Source: Nocardia vermiculata NBRC 100427
GTDB taxonomy: Bacteria; Actinomycetota; Actinomycetes; Mycobacteriales; Mycobacteriaceae
Assembly (NCBI RefSeq): GCF_001613265.1
Contig: NZ_BDCA01000001.1
Location: 682,001-746,000 of the forward strand
DNA: 64,000 nt
Reading direction: 5' to 3'
The notes under the pieces are model-generated. The model searched no databases, was not told where the DNA came from, and saw only the letters and a list, made by a program, of their open reading frames with translations. Of this stretch, positions 60,685-64,000 are shown piece by piece (position 1 is the first letter of the stretch; every line of letters begins with the position of its first letter). A program made the translations under genes and the position numbers.

Positions 60685-62146
60685 GTTGATGTTCCGGCGG
60701 GAGTTCTTCGTCGACGGGGTGTGGGCGTCGCCGTCGGGCGCGGAGCGGCTGGCGGTGATCTCGCCGTCCACCGAGGAGCCCGTCGGTGCGGTTCCGGTGG
60801 CTACGACGGCCGATATCGATCGGGCGGTCGCGGCCGCCCGCGCGGCCTTCGACACCGGTCCGTGGCCGCGGATGACGGTCGGTGAGCGGGCCGATGCACT
60901 GTCCCGTGCCGCCGAAGTGTTGCGCACACGCGAAGCCGATATCGCGTCGGTGACGGTCGACGAAATCGGCTGCCCGGTCAGTCAGTCCCGGCAGGCGCAG
61001 ACCGGAATGGTGGCCGCGCTGTTCGACTACTACGCGGAGATGATCCGCGATTTCGCGTTCGAGCGCACGGTGACCGCGGGGACGCGACGTGGCCTGGTCA
61101 CCCGGGAGCCGGTCGGTGTGGTCGCGGTGATCGTGCCGTGGAATGCCCCGGTCACCCTGGCGGCGTGGAAGACGGCGCCGGCGCTGGCCTCCGGTTGCAC
61201 GGTGGTGCTCAAGCCACCACCGGAAGCACCGCTGAGCAATTTCGTCTTGGCGGAGGCGCTGTCCGAGGCCGGTATTCCGGCCGGTGCGATCAACGTCGTG
61301 CCCGGGGATCGGGAGGTCGGCGAGTATCTGGTCGGCCATCCCGGCATCGACAAGGTGGCCTTCACCGGGTCGAGCGCGGCCGGCAAGCGCATCATGAGCG
61401 TCTGCGGCGACCAGGTGAAGCGGGTGTCGCTGGAGCTGGGCGGCAAATCCGCATCGGTGGTCGCCGACGATGCCGATATCGCGAGCATGCTGCCGGCGAT
61501 CGTCAAGGGCGCCATGCATATGTCGGGTCAGGTGTGCGGTGCGCACACCCGCGTGCTGATTCCGCGGTCACGGTATGCCGAGGCGGTGGATACTGCGGCC
61601 GCGGCGGCGGCCGCGGTGCCGGTCGGCGATCCGCATGACCCGGACACTGTGGTGGGCCCGCTGGTCGCGCAGCGGCAGCGCACCCGTGTCGAGCAGTACA
61701 TCGCGCTGGCCCGCGAGGCGGGTGCGCGCGTCGTCACCGGAGGGGGACGGCCGGCGGCACTGCCACGAGGCTGGTATGTCGAACCGACGATTCTGGCGGA
61801 GGTCGACAATTCGATGCGGGTCGCGCGCGAGGAGATCTTCGGCCCAGTCCTGTGCCTGATCCCCTATGACGGTGACGACGAGGCCGTCCGGATCGCCAAC
61901 GATTCGCCCTACGGCCTGTCCGGCGGGGTGTGGTCGGGGTCGGCACGGCGCGCGTTGTCCATCGCCCGGCGACTGCGCACGGGGAGTATCGCGGTCAACG
62001 GCACCTATCCCCCGTTTCCGCACGTCCCTTTCGGTGGCTTCAAGGAGTCCGGTCTGGGCCGCGAGCTGGGCCCCGAGGGCCTGCACAGTTTTCTCGAACC
62101 GAGAAGTATCGGCCTGCCCGCCACCTCGGCGGACGGGAAGCAGTAG
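60677..62146 (+). CDS. NAD(P)-dependent aldehyde dehydrogenase
   Basis: Aldehyde dehydrogenase of 489 residues. Motifs: VIVPWNAPVTLAAWK, FTGSSAAGKRI, base Glu in VSLELGGKSAS, nucleophile region HMSGQVCGAHTR, EEIFGPVLCLIPY and GGFKESGLGRELG. The GTG at 60677 has AGGAGG four bases upstream. An identical signal 72 bp upstream (GTG 60605) is in frame and would add 24 residues. The gene probably follows the third amidohydrolase in one operon. It is one of two aldehyde dehydrogenases in the region. Confidence 0.92.
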   Translation: MGELMFRREFFVDGVWASPSGAERLAVISPSTEEPVGAVPVATTADIDRAVAAARAAFDTGPWPRMTVGERADALSRAAEVLRTREADIASVTVDEIGCPVSQSRQAQTGMVAALFDYYAEMIRDFAFERTVTAGTRRGLVTREPVGVVAVIVPWNAPVTLAAWKTAPALASGCTVVLKPPPEAPLSNFVLAEALSEAGIPAGAINVVPGDREVGEYLVGHPGIDKVAFTGSSAAGKRIMSVCGDQVKRVSLELGGKSASVVADDADIASMLPAIVKGAMHMSGQVCGAHTRVLIPRSRYAEAVDTAAAAAAAVPVGDPHDPDTVVGPLVAQRQRTRVEQYIALAREAGARVVTGGGRPAALPRGWYVEPTILAEVDNSMRVAREEIFGPVLCLIPYDGDDEAVRIANDSPYGLSGGVWSGSARRALSIARRLRTGSIAVNGTYPPFPHVPFGGFKESGLGRELGPEGLHSFLEPRSIGLPATSADGKQ

Positions 62147-62162
62147 AAGGGGTGTGGTTGCG

Positions 62163-62513
62163 ATGACACGCACCGGAACACGGGTATCCGGCACGGCGTT
62201 CGACGAGGAGTTGTTCGTCCGTGCCACGGTCGAGTCGAGCGGCCGCTGTCCGGCGCGGGCGGACTATATCGAGATCTGTTTCGCGACGACCGAGGGCCGC
62301 TGGAAATGGTGTTTTCCGGAACCGGACCCCGCGGACGCGCTCGACGAACCCATCACGGCGCTGGCGTTCACCCTGGACCAGTACGGCGCCCAGGCCCATC
62401 CGATCGTGGACGGCACGATCGGGCCTGCAATTCTCAGCGCGTCGGCCCTGCCGATGGTGCTTGCGGGCACACCGGTACATATCGCGCGCCGACTGGTCCT
62501 GCTGTGCCGCTGA
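62163..62513 (+). CDS. hypothetical protein
   Basis: Protein of 116 residues that I do not recognise. It has a Cys pair region (SSGRCPARADYIEICFATTEGRWKWCFPEPD) rich in aromatic residues and acidic loops, then a helical segment (LPMVLAGTPVHIARRLVLLCR). No signal peptide or catalytic motif. It lies 16 bp after the aldehyde dehydrogenase on the same strand and is presumably cotranscribed, so it may assist the pathway. Codon use is normal for the region. Confidence 0.6.
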   Translation: MTRTGTRVSGTAFDEELFVRATVESSGRCPARADYIEICFATTEGRWKWCFPEPDPADALDEPITALAFTLDQYGAQAHPIVDGTIGPAILSASALPMVLAGTPVHIARRLVLLCR

Positions 62514-62525
62514 CGGCGGCGCCGA

Positions 62526-63215
62526 TTACCCGGTGAGTACTACTTCCCGGGCGGCGAGGAACCAGGAGCGGGCGAACAGATCGCCGGGCTCGGCGCGAAA
62601 GTTGGTGCGGAACCAGTCGATTCGCGTGCGCAGGCCGACGACGTCGTCGAAGTACACCTCGTTCACCGCGTCGTAGACCGTGGTGGCCGCGGCGAGTGGA
62701 TGGTTCTGGATGTAGGCCCGGCCCCGGGCCGCATCCGGTATCTCGACCGCGGCACCGGACGCCCCGACCGTGCCGGCATGTGTTTTCCATCGTTCGGCGA
62801 ATTCGGCGGGGCTCAATTCCGGTGCGCGCACCGCGACGGCCATATGTTTGAGCCGGTCGCCGCCGTCGAACCAGCGGTGCTCGAGCCAGTCGTCACCGCG
62901 CATGACGTGTTCGCGGGCAACGACTTCCACCGCACCGGCCAGTACGGCCTCGGTCGTGGCGTCGTCGTCGTGTGCGGACCGCCAACGGTCGTGGCGGCGC
63001 AGATGACGCATATCACGGAACCATTCGGCCACCACCCCGTCGTGTTCGGCGCCGGGGCCGGTCAGATCGGGCAGCACGGTACACACCGCCACCCGCACCG
63101 GCCGCATTCCCCCGGGGGCATCGGCCGCGGCAGCGCACAGCAGCGGCCACTGCCGGGCGAAGTCGCCGGACGGCAGGTCGGGGTTGCGGGTTGCGAAACG
63201 AAGCCGTTTGATCAC
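62526..63215 (-). CDS. EthD-like/dimeric alpha-beta barrel protein
   Basis: Protein of 229 residues with two similar halves, each like an EthD or stress-responsive alpha-beta barrel: IKRLRFATRNPDLPSGDFARQWPLLC and LKHMAVAVRAPELSPAEFAERWKTHAG. In some actinomycetes EthD accompanies P450 genes. The GTG at 63215 has GGAGG seven bases upstream and overlaps the stop of the preceding oxidoreductase (GTGA), so the two are coupled. It is convergent with the hypothetical gene at 62163. Family assignment is tentative. Confidence 0.6.
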   Translation of the reverse strand: MIKRLRFATRNPDLPSGDFARQWPLLCAAAADAPGGMRPVRVAVCTVLPDLTGPGAEHDGVVAEWFRDMRHLRRHDRWRSAHDDDATTEAVLAGAVEVVAREHVMRGDDWLEHRWFDGGDRLKHMAVAVRAPELSPAEFAERWKTHAGTVGASGAAVEIPDAARGRAYIQNHPLAAATTVYDAVNEVYFDDVVGLRTRIDWFRTNFRAEPGDLFARSWFLAAREVVLTG

Positions 63216-64000
63216 GAGGTCACCTCCGACACCTCGGCGGTATCGGTCACCGTACTCCGCGGGCCGGATTCGCGACGCCATTCCGCCACTTTCTCCCGCC
63301 ACCGGGCGACGGCACGTTCCTTGATCGGTCCGTATCCCTTGATCTCGGCCGCCGATCGTGCCATCCGTACCCGGTCGTCGTAGTTCGCCGGCGCTCCCAG
63401 ATCGGTGAGTTCGGCGACCAGCTGCGCGTATTCGGCGATCACCGCCCGTTCGGTACGCCGATCGCGGTCCAGGCCGAACGGATCGAACGGGGTGCCGCGC
63501 AGCCGCTTCATGCGCCGCAGCACCCGGAATCCGAGGGCGTACAGGGTGCCCGCGGGGAGCTTTCGCCGCATCCCCAGGCGACGCAGGAACGGCGGATGCA
63601 GGTGATAGGTCAGCGCATAGCCGCCGGCTATGCCGAGTTCGGTGGCGACCGCGTCGTAATCGGTGGCCAGTTGTAGGCGTGCGACCTCGTATTCGTCCTT
63701 GTAGGTGAGCAGCGCGAACCAGGTATCGGCCACGGCGCGGGTCAATGCCCATTCGCGATCGGGCCCGTCCTGCGCCGCAGTGTGTTCCACCAGATCGAGG
63801 TAGCGGCCGGCCAGGGCGCGGTGCTGATAGTCGACGACCTGCGCGGCCCGCCGAAGCAGCACCTCGTACAGCTCGTCGGGCAGGGCGCGGCCGGCGAGCA
63901 GGGGTGCGGCGGCCGCGGTGGCGGCCGCACTGGGTTCGTACCCGCCGGCAGTCGGGGCCGTGGCCGGGCCCTGCAATGCCTGGGCGACCGCCTCCGGATC
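63212..64000 (-). CDS. indolepyruvate ferredoxin oxidoreductase, C-terminal part (5' end beyond window)
   Basis: About 262 C-terminal residues of a large 2-oxoacid:ferredoxin oxidoreductase of the indolepyruvate type; the N-terminal thiamine and ferredoxin domains lie beyond base 64000. Recognised segments are DTWFALLTYKDEYEVARLQL, YHLHPPFLRRLGMRRKLPAG, MKRLRGTPFDPFGLDRDRRTERAVIAEY and RGYGPIKERAVARW-like IKGYGPIKERAVARW. The reading frame is open to the window edge. Its stop overlaps the EthD-like gene start by 4 bp. It would decarboxylate a 2-oxoacid to an acyl-CoA and reduce ferredoxin. Confidence 0.8.
   Translation of the reverse strand, partial: DPEAVAQALQGPATAPTAGGYEPSAAATAAAAPLLAGRALPDELYEVLLRRAAQVVDYQHRALAGRYLDLVEHTAAQDGPDREWALTRAVADTWFALLTYKDEYEVARLQLATDYDAVATELGIAGGYALTYHLHPPFLRRLGMRRKLPAGTLYALGFRVLRRMKRLRGTPFDPFGLDRDRRTERAVIAEYAQLVAELTDLGAPANYDDRVRMARSAAEIKGYGPIKERAVARWREKVAEWRRESGPRSTVTDTAEVSEVTS

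Noticed and set aside
36319..64000. Complete cholesterol degradation cluster
   Set aside because: No kstD, hsa ring-cleavage genes, mce operon or acyl-CoA dehydrogenase pairs are seen; only the DUF35/thiolase-like pair recalls steroid side-chain degradation.

Overview
The window looks like the chromosome of a mycolic-acid actinomycete, most likely Nocardia or a close relative. It is GC-rich with C/G-ended codons, and it encodes a mycothiol-dependent reductase of the Rv2466c type, several F420-type oxidoreductases and an Nei2-type glycosylase. Its central block follows the order of Mycobacterium tuberculosis Rv2464c-Rv2478c. No transposase, integrase, prophage gene or CRISPR array was seen.

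Layout. (1) 1-7811: a small catabolic locus. A hydantoinase-like amidohydrolase (cut by the left edge) and a flavoprotein on the minus strand diverge from an IclR regulator, a CitE-like lyase, a cyclase-family hydrolase and an MmgE/PrpD protein on the plus strand. Two matching 17-bp palindromes between the two arms look like IclR operators. A luciferase-like F420 oxidoreductase follows. (2) 7871-8096: tRNA-Pro(TGG) and tRNA-Gly(TCC), then about 550 bp without a convincing gene and a GGDEF protein. (3) 9654-32663: the conserved backbone: nei2, rpiB, an M48 protease, the Rv2466c-like protein, a ferredoxin reductase, purC, pepN, a clpP pair with an XRE regulator, DUF5130 and a CtaJ-like protein, aglA, glbO, an HNH nuclease, an Rv2474c-like protein, a thioesterase, the giant NAD-glutamate dehydrogenase, ettA and an ssb paralogue. 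(4) 32822-36064: a threonine-dehydratase-like enzyme, a CopD/CtaG membrane protein and tRNA-Arg(TCT). (5) 36319-64000: a large accessory catabolic region.

The accessory region encodes a P450, a 3Fe-4S ferredoxin, a Rieske oxygenase, two aldehyde dehydrogenases, two short-chain dehydrogenases, a Zn alcohol dehydrogenase, five amidohydrolases of two types, a thiolase, a crotonase, a double CoA-transferase, an F420 oxidoreductase, a DUF35 plus thiolase-like pair, an EthD-like protein and the end of an indolepyruvate ferredoxin oxidoreductase. Its parts are tied together by a repeated palindrome close to GAGTAAGTACTTACTC. The palindrome lies before at least eight divergent or single transcription units and before the TetR gene at 43675, which makes that TetR the likely local master regulator. 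The gene content fits oxygenation, oxidation to an acid, CoA activation and carbon-carbon cleavage of an unidentified cyclic or aromatic substrate.

Other points of interest are a ClpP paralogue that lacks the catalytic serine beside one that keeps the triad, a 72-bp in-frame duplication of a ribosome binding site and start codon, a patch of foreign-looking codon use in the glutamate dehydrogenase, and a local inversion of aglA-glbO-HNH relative to M. tuberculosis.
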